Shown: positions 1 to 7,642 of the stretch, in pieces
Position numbering within the stretch: position 1 is the stretch's first letter
How the letters are laid out: every line of letters starts with the position of its first letter
Origin: UBA5070 sp035604215
GTDB lineage: Bacteria > Fibrobacterota > Fibrobacteria > UBA5070
Length of the DNA: 26,091 nt
Direction: 5' to 3'
Assembly: GCA_035604215.1 (NCBI GenBank)
Contig: DATNIW010000065.1
Coordinates: 1-26,091 of the forward strand
Notes under the pieces: model-generated
Database searches by the model: none
What the model was told of the DNA's origin: nothing
Seen by the model: only the letters and a program-made list of their open reading frames with translations
Program-made: the position numbers and the translations under genes

Positions 1-1056
1 ATGATCCTTCCCAGAGAAAAATCCCTCACTTCCGCCCAGCTCGCCGAGGTGGAAGGCATTCTCGCCGAATACGGCTGCACCGTCACCGTCATCTCCGGCA
101 CCACCCGCACCATCTACGCGATTTCGGGTGACGAACGGGACGAGGAGATGGTGGGCCGCATCGAGGGCCTGGACTACGTGGAGCGGTTCGACCGCATCCA
201 GGCACCCTACCGTCTGATGCACCACGCTTCCGACCTGAGTTCGCACAAGGTGCGGCTGGGCGACGCGGTCCTGGGCGATGGGTTCCACGTCATCGCCGGG
301 CAGTGCACGATCGACCCCAAGAACCCCCAATATTTCCTGGAAACGGCCCATGCCGTCAAGGAGGCCGGTGCCGTGGCCATCCGCGGCGGCGTCTGGAAAC
401 CCCGCACAAGCCCCAACGCCTACCAGGGCGACGACAAGGCGCTGCAGATCCTGCTCCAGGCCCGCCAGGAGACGGGGCTTCCCGTGAGCACGGAGGTCAT
501 GGAGGACCGCCACCTGCAGGTGGTGATGGACGCCGGCGTGGACGTGATCCAGATCGGGACCCGCAACGCGTTGAACTACGGTCTGCTCAAGCAGGTGGGA
601 CGCGGCACGGCGGGCACCCGGACGGTGGTCCTGCTCAAGCGCGGCATGCACATGGGTCCCGTGGACGAATTCCTCTGCGCCGCCGAATACATCGCCGCGG
701 GGGGGAATCCCAATGTCGTGCTCTGCCCTCGCGGGACCAAGCCGGAGCTGGACGGATACAGGAATTTCCCCGACGAATCCATCTCCCCCCTCCTGAAGGC
801 CCGCACCTGGGCGCCCGTGGTGGTGGACCCGTCGCATTCCGTGGGCAAGGCCGCCTTCGTTCCCTTCGCCTCCCTGGCGGCGGCGGCCTATGGCGCGGAC
901 GGATTGAACGTGGAGACCCATGTCTGCGGGTCCAAGGGCATCGGCGACGATCCCAAGCAGGCCATCACGCCCGCCACCCTCGCTCGACTCATCCGCGACT
1001 GCAAGGAGATCCACGGACGCTCGGCCGGTTATCGCCTGCCCGTCCAGAAAGCCTGA
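1..1056 (+). CDS. aroF: 3-deoxy-7-phosphoheptulonate (DAHP) synthase, type I-beta
   Basis: The enzyme condenses phosphoenolpyruvate with erythrose 4-phosphate, the first step of the shikimate pathway to aromatic amino acids. The 351-residue protein has an N-terminal ferredoxin-like regulatory region (about residues 1-70), as in the Thermotoga-type enzymes, followed by the TIM barrel. Visible barrel motifs are GQCTID (Cys102), RGGVWKPRTSP (129-138), STEVM, IQIGTRN, VLLKRG, DPSHSVGK (His279) and NVETH (Glu305), with Asp316/317 after it. These supply the expected Cys-His-Glu-Asp metal ligands. The metal-site loop reads GQCTID rather than the usual GPCS, a mild divergence. The ATG is the first base of the window, so its ribosome-binding site and any upstream residues cannot be seen. 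The next gene begins two bases after the stop codon. Confidence 0.93.
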   Translation: MILPREKSLTSAQLAEVEGILAEYGCTVTVISGTTRTIYAISGDERDEEMVGRIEGLDYVERFDRIQAPYRLMHHASDLSSHKVRLGDAVLGDGFHVIAGQCTIDPKNPQYFLETAHAVKEAGAVAIRGGVWKPRTSPNAYQGDDKALQILLQARQETGLPVSTEVMEDRHLQVVMDAGVDVIQIGTRNALNYGLLKQVGRGTAGTRTVVLLKRGMHMGPVDEFLCAAEYIAAGGNPNVVLCPRGTKPELDGYRNFPDESISPLLKARTWAPVVVDPSHSVGKAAFVPFASLAAAAYGADGLNVETHVCGSKGIGDDPKQAITPATLARLIRDCKEIHGRSAGYRLPVQKA

Positions 1057-1057
1057 C

Positions 1058-1681
1058 TTGCTGGTCCGGATCCATCCCCAGTCGCCCCAGCCCCGTTTGA
1101 TCGAACAGGCCTCCGCCGTCCTGGACAAGGACGGAATCGTCGTGTGGCCCACCGAATCGGGGTATGGAATGGGTTGTTCCACGGCCAGCCCCAAGGCCTT
1201 GAACAAGCTCTATCGCCTCACCAATCCCGTGAAGGCGAAGGTCCTTGCCCTCCTGTTCCACGACTTCTCCCAGATCGCCCAGTACGCGGAAGTCTCCAAC
1301 TTCGCCTTCCGGACCATGAAGCACCTGATGCCGGGTCCCTACACCTTCATCCTTCCCGCCCGATCCCGCACCGCCAAGATGCTGTCCATCAAGCGGCCCG
1401 AGGTCGGGGTGCGCATGCCCACCCATCCCGTCCTGCAAGCCCTGCTGGTCGCGCATGGCCATCCGTTGGTCAACGCCGCGGCCCGTTTCTCCGAGCGGGA
1501 AAGCGAGATCTTCACCACGGGGAGCGGGGTGGAAGACCAATATGGACGCTCCGTGGACCTGGTCCTGGATGCCGAAGACATCCCGGTATCTGGAACTACC
1601 ATTGTCAGCTTGGTCGGAGACGAGGTGACCCTTCTCCGGCTGGGTATCGGCCCGATCTCCCAACTGGGCCTGGAGGGGTGA
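1058..1681 (+). CDS. yciO: YciO/Sua5/YrdC-family (threonylcarbamoyl-AMP synthase-like) protein
   Basis: A 207-residue protein of the Sua5/YrdC/YciO fold. Characterised Sua5/TsaC members make threonylcarbamoyl-AMP for the t6A modification of tRNA; the role of the YciO branch is less clear. The pattern fits YciO: an N-terminal RIHPQSPQPRLIEQA, then WPTESGYGMGC, LALLFHDFSQIAQYAEVSN, the MPGPYTFILPA core motif, VGVRMPTHP and a closing LRLGIGPI. The length matches E. coli YciO (about 206). I chose TTG at 1058 because it lies two bases after the aroF stop and gives the family N-terminus. An ATG further upstream in the same frame would sit deep inside aroF. No strong ribosome-binding site is visible, so coupling to aroF translation is likely. 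I cannot tell from sequence whether this copy makes t6A. Confidence 0.85.
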   Translation: MLVRIHPQSPQPRLIEQASAVLDKDGIVVWPTESGYGMGCSTASPKALNKLYRLTNPVKAKVLALLFHDFSQIAQYAEVSNFAFRTMKHLMPGPYTFILPARSRTAKMLSIKRPEVGVRMPTHPVLQALLVAHGHPLVNAAARFSERESEIFTTGSGVEDQYGRSVDLVLDAEDIPVSGTTIVSLVGDEVTLLRLGIGPISQLGLEG

Positions 1682-1688
1682 GTAGTAG

Positions 1689-2354
1689 ATGGATGCGCTG
1701 ACCGACCTGGAAATCCGGATCCTGGGGACGCTCGTCGAAAAATCGATGGCGACGCCGGAATACTACCCGCTGACGCTCAAGTCGCTGCGGGCCGGATGCA
1801 ACCAGGCCACCAATCGCCAGCCGGTGACCGACTACGAGGAACTGGACGTCGAGCTGGGAATCAAGGCGCTCAAGCTCAAGGGGCTGGTGCATTTCATCGA
1901 GCCCAAGGGGGGCCACGAGGTCCGCAAGTACCAGCACACCCTCTTCGAGGAACACCGCTGGGGCATGAATCGCGGACAGGTGGCCCTGTTCGGTCTCCTG
2001 CTCCTGCGCGGCGAGCAGACCGCGTCGGAGCTTCGCACGCGCGCGCGCGAGAAGATGATCGACCTCTCTCCCCAGCAGACCGACGACGCATTGGAGACCT
2101 TGGTCGCGGCGCAGGATTCCCCCATCGCGCGCGTTCCCCGCCAGCCCGGCCAGCGCGAGCCACGCTGGCGCTTCCGCGTCGGTCTGGCCGAACAGATCGA
2201 CCCCTCCTCGTTCCCCAACCTGGTGGATGCCGATTCCGACGAATTGCCCATCCTGCCCTCCTCCTCGGCGACCGTCGCCGAACTGGAAGAGTTGCGGCGT
2301 CGCGTCGCGGAACTGGAACAGCGCATCCGGGCCCTGGAGTCCAAGGGCCGCTGA
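1689..2354 (+). CDS. yceH: YceH family protein (DUF480/UPF0502)
   Basis: A 221-residue protein of the YceH/DUF480 family, predicted to contain two winged-helix domains; its biochemical role is not established. Hallmarks are the opening LEIRILGTLVEKSMATPEYY, then LTLKSLRAGCNQ, TNRQPV, the repeated helical segment GQVALFGLLLLRGEQTASELR and the PREPRW-like stretch QREPRWRF. Residues about 190-221 (VAELEELRRRVAELEQRIRA) form a short C-terminal coiled coil, as in other members. The start is well supported: GGAGGGG lies 11 bases upstream, in the tail of the yciO-like gene. Its stop codon is separated by one base from the stop of the convergent minus-strand membrane protein, leaving no room for a separate terminator. 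Confidence 0.92.
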   Translation: MDALTDLEIRILGTLVEKSMATPEYYPLTLKSLRAGCNQATNRQPVTDYEELDVELGIKALKLKGLVHFIEPKGGHEVRKYQHTLFEEHRWGMNRGQVALFGLLLLRGEQTASELRTRAREKMIDLSPQQTDDALETLVAAQDSPIARVPRQPGQREPRWRFRVGLAEQIDPSSFPNLVDADSDELPILPSSSATVAELEELRRRVAELEQRIRALESKGR

Positions 2355-2355
2355 C

Positions 2356-3345
2356 CTAATCCCGGGGCTTCGGAGCGTCCCTGGTCGCCAACCAGACGAC
2401 CAATCCCGGCAAGGCCCAGACCACGGCGGCAAGCCGCACCAGAAGCAGCGTTTCCGATCCGGTCCAGGCCGGATACCCCAGTCGCGCGAACCCCAGGGCT
2501 CCCACCGTCTCGCCCAACCCCACCCCACCCGGCGAAAGCGGGAGGGAATTGGCGATCATGGAGGCGGGGAGGAGCGCCCCGATCTCGTAGACCCCAGCGG
2601 GGATGTCCACGATGTGCACGCAGCACCAGCCGATGGCGATCATCATCTGGTGGGTGCAGCAGGAGAGGAGCACCCCGGTCAGGATGGCGGGGCGGTGCGC
2701 GCCGGATCGCGCCGCCGTGTCCAGCACGGATCGGACCGTTCCCGCCAGTCGCCCCCACCATCCGGCTTGGGTGGAGGGCAGGGGAACGAACCGGATCAGG
2801 GCGTGGCCGAAAAGGCAGACGGCGAGACTGAGAATGGCACCGGTGCCCGCGACGGCCAGGAGCAACATTCCGAGGGCGCGGGCACGGGGATCTTCCACCA
2901 CGAGCAGGCAGGTCCAGAAGGTCCAGGAAAGGAAGAGGCCCGTGATCCCGGTCCAGCGGTCCACCGCCATGGTTCCCAGGGTCTTCGCGAAGGGGACCTT
3001 GCGCCGGGTGAGAATCCAGGCCTTGGCCAGGTCTCCCGCCGAATTGCCCGGGAGGCAGTTGGAAAAGGCGAGCGCCACCAGGGTCAGCCGGATCGATTCC
3101 CACCTGCCCAGGAGCAGGTCGGAGGGGCGCGACAGGATCCGCCAGCGCAGGCCCATGGTGGCGAGGACCATTCCCTGCAGGACGAACGCGCCCAGGCAGA
3201 GACGCGGGTGGGCCGTCAAGGCCCGCGTGAGCCGGACGGGGTCCACCAATCCGCGCTTCCATAGCAGGAGCAGCAGGCCGACCCCGAGCAGGACCCGGAG
3301 GGTGGCCTTGAACGCCGCATTCCAGGTCCTTCGCGCTTCAGGCAT
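2356..3345 (-). CDS. Lysylphosphatidylglycerol synthase TM-region/UPF0104-type integral membrane protein
   Basis: A 329-residue multi-pass inner-membrane protein resembling the transmembrane flippase-like domain of lysylphosphatidylglycerol synthases (PF03706 type). Motifs that fit are a basic N-terminus before LLGVGLLLLLWKRG, LPGNSAGDLAKAW (about 98-110), matching the usual 'LP-x-R/N-xGD' loop, and SPGGVGLGETVGALGF (about 271-286), matching 'PGG-x-G-x-E'. I count about eight hydrophobic segments. It lacks the C-terminal aminoacyl-transferase domain, so it is probably a stand-alone lipid-handling or flippase-like protein; the substrate is unknown. The ATG at 3345 overlaps the end of the DUF1015 gene by 8 bases, so it is the last gene of the topB-Nudix-DUF1015 operon. 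The frame stays open upstream into the DUF1015 gene, but that extension has no membrane-protein character. Confidence 0.85.
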   Translation of the reverse strand: MPEARRTWNAAFKATLRVLLGVGLLLLLWKRGLVDPVRLTRALTAHPRLCLGAFVLQGMVLATMGLRWRILSRPSDLLLGRWESIRLTLVALAFSNCLPGNSAGDLAKAWILTRRKVPFAKTLGTMAVDRWTGITGLFLSWTFWTCLLVVEDPRARALGMLLLAVAGTGAILSLAVCLFGHALIRFVPLPSTQAGWWGRLAGTVRSVLDTAARSGAHRPAILTGVLLSCCTHQMMIAIGWCCVHIVDIPAGVYEIGALLPASMIANSLPLSPGGVGLGETVGALGFARLGYPAWTGSETLLLVRLAAVVWALPGLVVWLATRDAPKPRD

Positions 3346-4507
3346 CCGGAAAATGCGAGACGAGTCCGCTCCAGGGTCGCGGGTGCAGCGGCGCGATGGC
3401 CGGAACGTCCGAATCGGTGCCGGCGAGGGAGAACAACGTCCCCGTCCCGACCGGGCGGAGCAGGATGGCCAGGCTCGCCTCGGGGTCGGAATCGAGCTTC
3501 TCCATGGCGCCGTGTCCCTCGGACACGTGCTCCATCCGGCGTTCCCTGTCCTGCGGCCTGGGGAGCACGGCGCGATCGAACGTGTCTCCGAGGAAGGTGG
3601 AATCCAGCGCCTTCTCGCCGGTGAACGGGACCTGGAAGAGCAGGATGGTGTCGCTGTCGCGCCGTCGGAACGCGAACCCGTGGACATTTTCCGGCAACGT
3701 CGCGAGCAGCGCTTCGGCGGCGTCCGCGCCCAGGTACGGAAGTTCCTCCACGGCGGAGGCCGCACGCAGCATGCCTTCGGCCGATTCCAGCGCGGCGGGA
3801 TCCAGGTGCCGGTAGATCCGGTGGTCGGGTCGAAGGACCAGACCGGGATCGTCGGCCGCGACCAGGAGGGCGAGATGCGGCCCGGATCCGGGTCGGAACC
3901 CTCCGTCCAGCGGAACCGTCCGGATGTTGCGCAGGACGCCCTGGAGCGAGCGCACCGTCTCGGGGTCGTCCAGCACCTGCAGGGAGTGTTCGACGGAGTT
4001 CTCGTCCAGGAACCGCAAATGGACGGGCTTCGCCGCCTCCAGCAGTCCGGCGATGTCGGCGGACGGTTCGTCGTGAAGATGGACGCGAAGCGACGCCTCC
4101 GCACCCGAAGGGGCTCCGTCCGCGGCATTCCCGACCACGGCTCCCCCATCGAGGATGGCCACCAGTCCGATGCGCGAAAACCGGTCGTCCACACCTCCCA
4201 CGGTCGCGGCGAAGGTCTGGCGATAGACGTAGAAGGAAGGTCTGGGATCCCGGACCAGGATGCCGCCGCGCAGCCAATCCTCGACGATCCTCCGGGACAC
4301 GGACGCGGCGGATCGGGCGTCCGGAGCCTGCTCGGGACCTTCCGCGCCGGTGCACACGCGCACGAAATTCCACGGACTCCGGTGGAACAGGCTTCGACGC
4401 CAGGTCGGAGTCAATTGGTCTTCGGGTGGGCAGAACAGGGCCGCGGGATCGCACCCGACCTTGGAGAGGTCGTACCGGACGCCCTGGAGAGGTCGGACAT
4501 GGCTCAT
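3338..4507 (-). CDS. DUF1015 family protein
   Basis: A 389-residue protein of the DUF1015 family, which is widespread in bacteria; its function is not established. The N-terminus SHVRPLQGVRYDLSKVG, then CPPEDQLT, SPWNFVRV, VEDWLRGGILVRDPRPSFYVYRQ and IGLVAILDGG follow the family order. Later parts (HRIYRHLDP, LPENVHGFAFRRRDSDTI, HPRPWSGLVSHFPDA) are consistent with it. I chose ATG 4507 because it gives the family N-terminus, has GGAAGGGGA just upstream, and overlaps the Nudix stop as ATGA. An in-frame ATG at 4591 would add 28 residues inside the Nudix gene and is unlikely. The downstream membrane protein starts 8 bases before this gene ends, so the two are probably translated together. Confidence 0.88.
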   Translation of the reverse strand: MSHVRPLQGVRYDLSKVGCDPAALFCPPEDQLTPTWRRSLFHRSPWNFVRVCTGAEGPEQAPDARSAASVSRRIVEDWLRGGILVRDPRPSFYVYRQTFAATVGGVDDRFSRIGLVAILDGGAVVGNAADGAPSGAEASLRVHLHDEPSADIAGLLEAAKPVHLRFLDENSVEHSLQVLDDPETVRSLQGVLRNIRTVPLDGGFRPGSGPHLALLVAADDPGLVLRPDHRIYRHLDPAALESAEGMLRAASAVEELPYLGADAAEALLATLPENVHGFAFRRRDSDTILLFQVPFTGEKALDSTFLGDTFDRAVLPRPQDRERRMEHVSEGHGAMEKLDSDPEASLAILLRPVGTGTLFSLAGTDSDVPAIAPLHPRPWSGLVSHFPDA

Positions 4508-5082
4508 GAAGGATCCCCTTCCGACATTGTCGCACCACGCTCTCCGTCCGTCAATTCCATCCCGCCGGTGCAGGGAACTCCCAGGAACCAAAGCGCCGCC
4601 CAGATCTTGGCGTCAACCACCGCCCCTTCCCCGATCCGTTCCCCGAGCCACGCCGCGACGCGATCGAAGGGAATCTTCTCCACCCGGATGGATTCCTCGC
4701 CGGGGATGCCCCCGCCGGTTCCCACCTGCACCAGATCCTCCGCCATCACCAGAAGCAAGGTTTCGCTGGTCAACCCGGCCGAGGAGGGTGCGTGGCAGAG
4801 GAGACGCAACCGTCCCGCTCTCCAGCCCGTCTCCTCCTCCAGCTCGCGTCCGGCGGCCACGAGCGGGTCTTCGGGAACGCCCCCGTCGCCCACCAGCCCC
4901 GCCGGGAGTTCGATGGTCTCCGTCGCCACCGGCACCCGGTACTGGCGGACCAGCAGGATTTCCCGGTCCGGGGTGGCCGCCACGACACCCACGACACCGG
5001 TCGCGTTGCGTCTGCGCACGAATTCCCAGCCGTCGCGAAGGACGACTTCCAGCCACCGGCCCTGCCAGGCCAGCTGGTCCAC
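4504..5082 (-). CDS. Nudix hydrolase, ADP-ribose pyrophosphatase-like
   Basis: A 192-residue Nudix hydrolase, probably cleaving an ADP-sugar or related nucleoside diphosphate. The Nudix box is complete at residues 65-87 (G-DGGVP-E-DPLVAAG-RELEEETGW). It is preceded by LLVRQYRVPVATETIELPAG, which is typical of ADP-ribose/ADP-sugar pyrophosphatases. The start is a GTG at 5082 that shares one base with the topB stop (TAGTG). The topB tail supplies purine-rich AAGGACGAGGAG as a possible ribosome-binding site. It ends in an ATGA overlap with DUF1015. The reading frame remains open far upstream, antisense-like through topB, but only the part from 5082 has protein-family character. The exact substrate cannot be read from sequence. 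Confidence 0.88.
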   Translation of the reverse strand: MDQLAWQGRWLEVVLRDGWEFVRRRNATGVVGVVAATPDREILLVRQYRVPVATETIELPAGLVGDGGVPEDPLVAAGRELEEETGWRAGRLRLLCHAPSSAGLTSETLLLVMAEDLVQVGTGGGIPGEESIRVEKIPFDRVAAWLGERIGEGAVVDAKIWAALWFLGVPCTGGMELTDGERGATMSEGDPS

Positions 5083-7547
5083 TACTCCTCGTCCTTCTTC
5101 TTGCGGGGAACGCGCGGCGTGATGGTCCCTTCCACGATCCGGAAGTTCACGATGCCGTCGCATTCGGGATACCTGGGGCAGGAGAGGAACGGCCCGAAAC
5201 GGCCCTTGCGCAGCTTGGTGGGCCCTCCGCACTTGGGGCAGGCGAACTCGGGGTGCAGCGAGCCGATCGACAGGTCCGTGGCCCCCCCCTGGCTGACTTC
5301 CGCCACGGCTCCGGGCACCCGGTCTTCGAAGACGAACTCGGCCTTGCCTGCTTCGGTCAGCTTGAGCTTCGCGGAGAAGGAGCGCCGCGTCTTGAACGAG
5401 AAGAACCCGTCCAACGGCCCGACCTCGCCCTTCTCCATCAGTTCCGTCGCCTCGGGACGGGTGATCAGCCGCTGGGAGACGGTCTTGTAGAGCTTGAAGT
5501 CGCAGGCCGTGCACTCGTAGGCCTTGAGCTTCTCCTTCACGGGTTTGCCGCAGGACGGGCATTTGCCGAACGGCTCGGATTCCTCGAAGCCCGTGTCGTG
5601 GTCGAAGGCCTTGGCCTTGGCCACGATGGATTCGGTGAAGGACCCGATCTCCTTCATGAACGCTTCGCGCCTGATGTGGCCCTTTTCCATCTCCAGCAGC
5701 TTGTGCTCCCAATCGCCGGTGAGGGTCGGGGAAACCAGTTCCGGAACCGGAATGGCTTCCAGGAGGTGCACCAGTTGCATCGCCTTGGCCGTGGGCAGCA
5801 GATCCTTGCGATCGCGTGTGACGTAGCGGGCGCCCACCAGCTTCTCGATGGTTTCCGCGCGGGTCGCGGGTGTGCCCAGCCCTCGTTCCTTCATGGCCTC
5901 GGCGAGTTCGTCGTCGTCCAGGAGCTTGCCGGCGTTTTCCATGGCGCCCAGGAGGGTGGCGTCGTTGTACCGGGCCGGAGGCTTGGTCTCGAAGCCTTCC
6001 AGGAGGACGGTCTCGGTCTCCACGGGAGAGGTTCCCGAACCCAGGCCGGGGAGGCGCGAGGCCATGCCGATCTCGACGTCCTCCTCCTCTTCCTTGCCGA
6101 AGGCTTCCCGCCAACCGGCGGTGGCCAGCACCTTGGCGGTGGTGCGGAAGGCGTCGTCGCCCACGCGAGTGGTGCGCTCCACGATCTTCCAGACCGCGGC
6201 GTCCAGGAAGGCGGCCAGGAAGCGGCGGACCACCAGGTCGTAGACCTTGGCTTCCACGGGCGACAGCGCGCTGGAGGCGGGCTCGCCGGTGGGCACGATG
6301 GCGAAGTGGTCGGAGATCTTGGCGTTGTCGAAGATCTTCTTCGCGTTCAGGACGCGGGTGGGATCCTTGATCTTCCCGGCCAATCCCCGGTAGGGGCCGT
6401 CCAGTTGGCCCAGGATGCGCACCACCTCGGGTGGATAGTCCTCGGGCAGGCACTTGCTGTCGGTACGGGGGTAGGTGAGGACCTTGTGCCGCTCGTAGAG
6501 CGCCTGGGCAGCGGAGAGGGTGGTGCGCGCGGAATACCCGAAGCGCTTGTTGGCCTCGCGCTGCAGCGTGGTCAGGTCGAACAGGGTGGGGGGCATCTCG
6601 CGGCTTTCGCGGGACTTGTCCGTGGCGGTCCCGGGCTTGCCTTTGCAACGGGCGCGGATGGCTTCGGCGGCCGCCTTGTCCCAGATGCGGTCGGCGCGGT
6701 CGTCGGGATCGTCCGCTTTCCGGAAGTCCTCGCGGATCCACATGCCTTCGTAGGTCTCGCCCTGGATCCCGAAGACGCCCTTGGCGGTCCAGTAGGGCCG
6801 GGGTTTGAATCCCAGGATCTCGCGCTCGCGGCCCACCAGGATGGCCAAGGTGGGGGTCTGTACCCGGCCCAGGTTGGCGGTTTCCTTGCCGGCGCGGCCG
6901 AACAGGCGCACGGTGAAGGCGCGGGTCGCGTTGATGCCCACCAGCCAGTCGGATTCGGAGCGGCACATGGCGGCATCGGCAAGTCCCGCCTTCACCGTGG
7001 ACGGTTGGAGGTGGCTGAATCCTTCCTTGATGGCGCCTTGGGTCATGGATTGGAGCCACAGCCTCTCGGCGGGCTTGTCCAACCCCAGATGCTTCACGAT
7101 ATAGGTGAAGATGAGTTCGCCTTCGCGACCCGCGTCGCAGGCGTTGACCAAGCTGGTGACGTCCTTGCGCTTGGCTTCCTTCTCGATGATGTCCAGGAGT
7201 TCGGAGCCCCCTTCGTCCTCGTCGTCGGCGCTCTTCTTCTTCCGGCCGCGGAACTTGGCGTCCTCCTTGCTGGCCTTCAAGGAAAAGGAGGCGGGGATGA
7301 TGGGAAGCGCGTCCAGGCGCCAGAACCCGTACTTCTTCTTGTCCAGGTCCTCCGGCATGCACAGCTCCACCAGGTGGCCCGCCGCGGAACAGACCACGAG
7401 GTCTTCTCGCTCGAAGACCTTGCCGCGCGCAGTGAAGCCCCCCAAGGCCCGGGCGATGTCGCGGGCGACGGAGGGTTTTTCGGCGATCACCAGTTTCTTG
7501 CCCAAGCGATTGTACTCCATTGCCGGAATGAGGGAGGGGTGAAACAT
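5082..7547 (-). CDS. topB: DNA topoisomerase III (type IA)
   Basis: An 821-residue type IA topoisomerase that relaxes or decatenates DNA by single-strand passage. The TOPRIM domain begins KLVIAEKPSVARDIA (18-32) and contains NACDAGREGELIF (135-147). Further core motifs are LWLQSMTQGAIKEGF, SDWLVGINATRAFTVR and LGRVQTPTLA, with the active-site tyrosine Tyr359 in LTYPRTDS. The C-terminus carries cysteine clusters near residues 660-690 (CPSCGKP ... CTACDFK) and a Topo I-type zinc ribbon at Cys770/773/790/796. A charged insert (about residues 95-130, KKKSADDEDEGGSE) interrupts the TOPRIM region. ATG 7547 is chosen for the upstream GAGGTG; ATG 7520 would remove nine residues and is also possible. 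It is the first gene of the minus-strand operon. Confidence 0.93.
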   Translation of the reverse strand: MFHPSLIPAMEYNRLGKKLVIAEKPSVARDIARALGGFTARGKVFEREDLVVCSAAGHLVELCMPEDLDKKKYGFWRLDALPIIPASFSLKASKEDAKFRGRKKKSADDEDEGGSELLDIIEKEAKRKDVTSLVNACDAGREGELIFTYIVKHLGLDKPAERLWLQSMTQGAIKEGFSHLQPSTVKAGLADAAMCRSESDWLVGINATRAFTVRLFGRAGKETANLGRVQTPTLAILVGREREILGFKPRPYWTAKGVFGIQGETYEGMWIREDFRKADDPDDRADRIWDKAAAEAIRARCKGKPGTATDKSRESREMPPTLFDLTTLQREANKRFGYSARTTLSAAQALYERHKVLTYPRTDSKCLPEDYPPEVVRILGQLDGPYRGLAGKIKDPTRVLNAKKIFDNAKISDHFAIVPTGEPASSALSPVEAKVYDLVVRRFLAAFLDAAVWKIVERTTRVGDDAFRTTAKVLATAGWREAFGKEEEEDVEIGMASRLPGLGSGTSPVETETVLLEGFETKPPARYNDATLLGAMENAGKLLDDDELAEAMKERGLGTPATRAETIEKLVGARYVTRDRKDLLPTAKAMQLVHLLEAIPVPELVSPTLTGDWEHKLLEMEKGHIRREAFMKEIGSFTESIVAKAKAFDHDTGFEESEPFGKCPSCGKPVKEKLKAYECTACDFKLYKTVSQRLITRPEATELMEKGEVGPLDGFFSFKTRRSFSAKLKLTEAGKAEFVFEDRVPGAVAEVSQGGATDLSIGSLHPEFACPKCGGPTKLRKGRFGPFLSCPRYPECDGIVNFRIVEGTITPRVPRKKKDEE

Positions 7548-7598
7548 ACCACACCTCGGCCCAAGGGGGGCTCCGAGGGGCGACTGGCGACGCGGGAG

Positions 7599-7627
7599 TA
7601 GTCATTCCCTGTCGACCAAGGTATCTT
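7599..7627 (+). promoter_or_regulatory. Probable promoter of the lipoprotein/beta-barrel operon
   Basis: TAGTCA (7599-7604), a 17-base spacer and TATCTT (7622-7627) with a preceding AGG resemble a sigma70-type promoter with an extended -10. The region lies between divergent genes. The same AGGTATnTT string precedes two other genes in the window. A transcript start near 7634 would give a leader of about 9 bases to ATG 7643, or about 27 bases to GTG 7661. Confidence 0.45.
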
Positions 7628-7642
7628 GGCCGTTCTCCTCCC

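Noticed and set aside
3346..4194. An upstream extension of the membrane-protein frame
   Set aside because: It overlaps the well-supported DUF1015 gene, is Arg/Pro/Ser-rich and has no membrane segments.
4260..7601. A 1113-codon open frame on the plus strand, antisense to topB and the Nudix gene
   Set aside because: It has no family motifs, is Gly/Arg/Gln-biased and mirrors the codon structure of topB. Long antisense frames are expected at this G+C.
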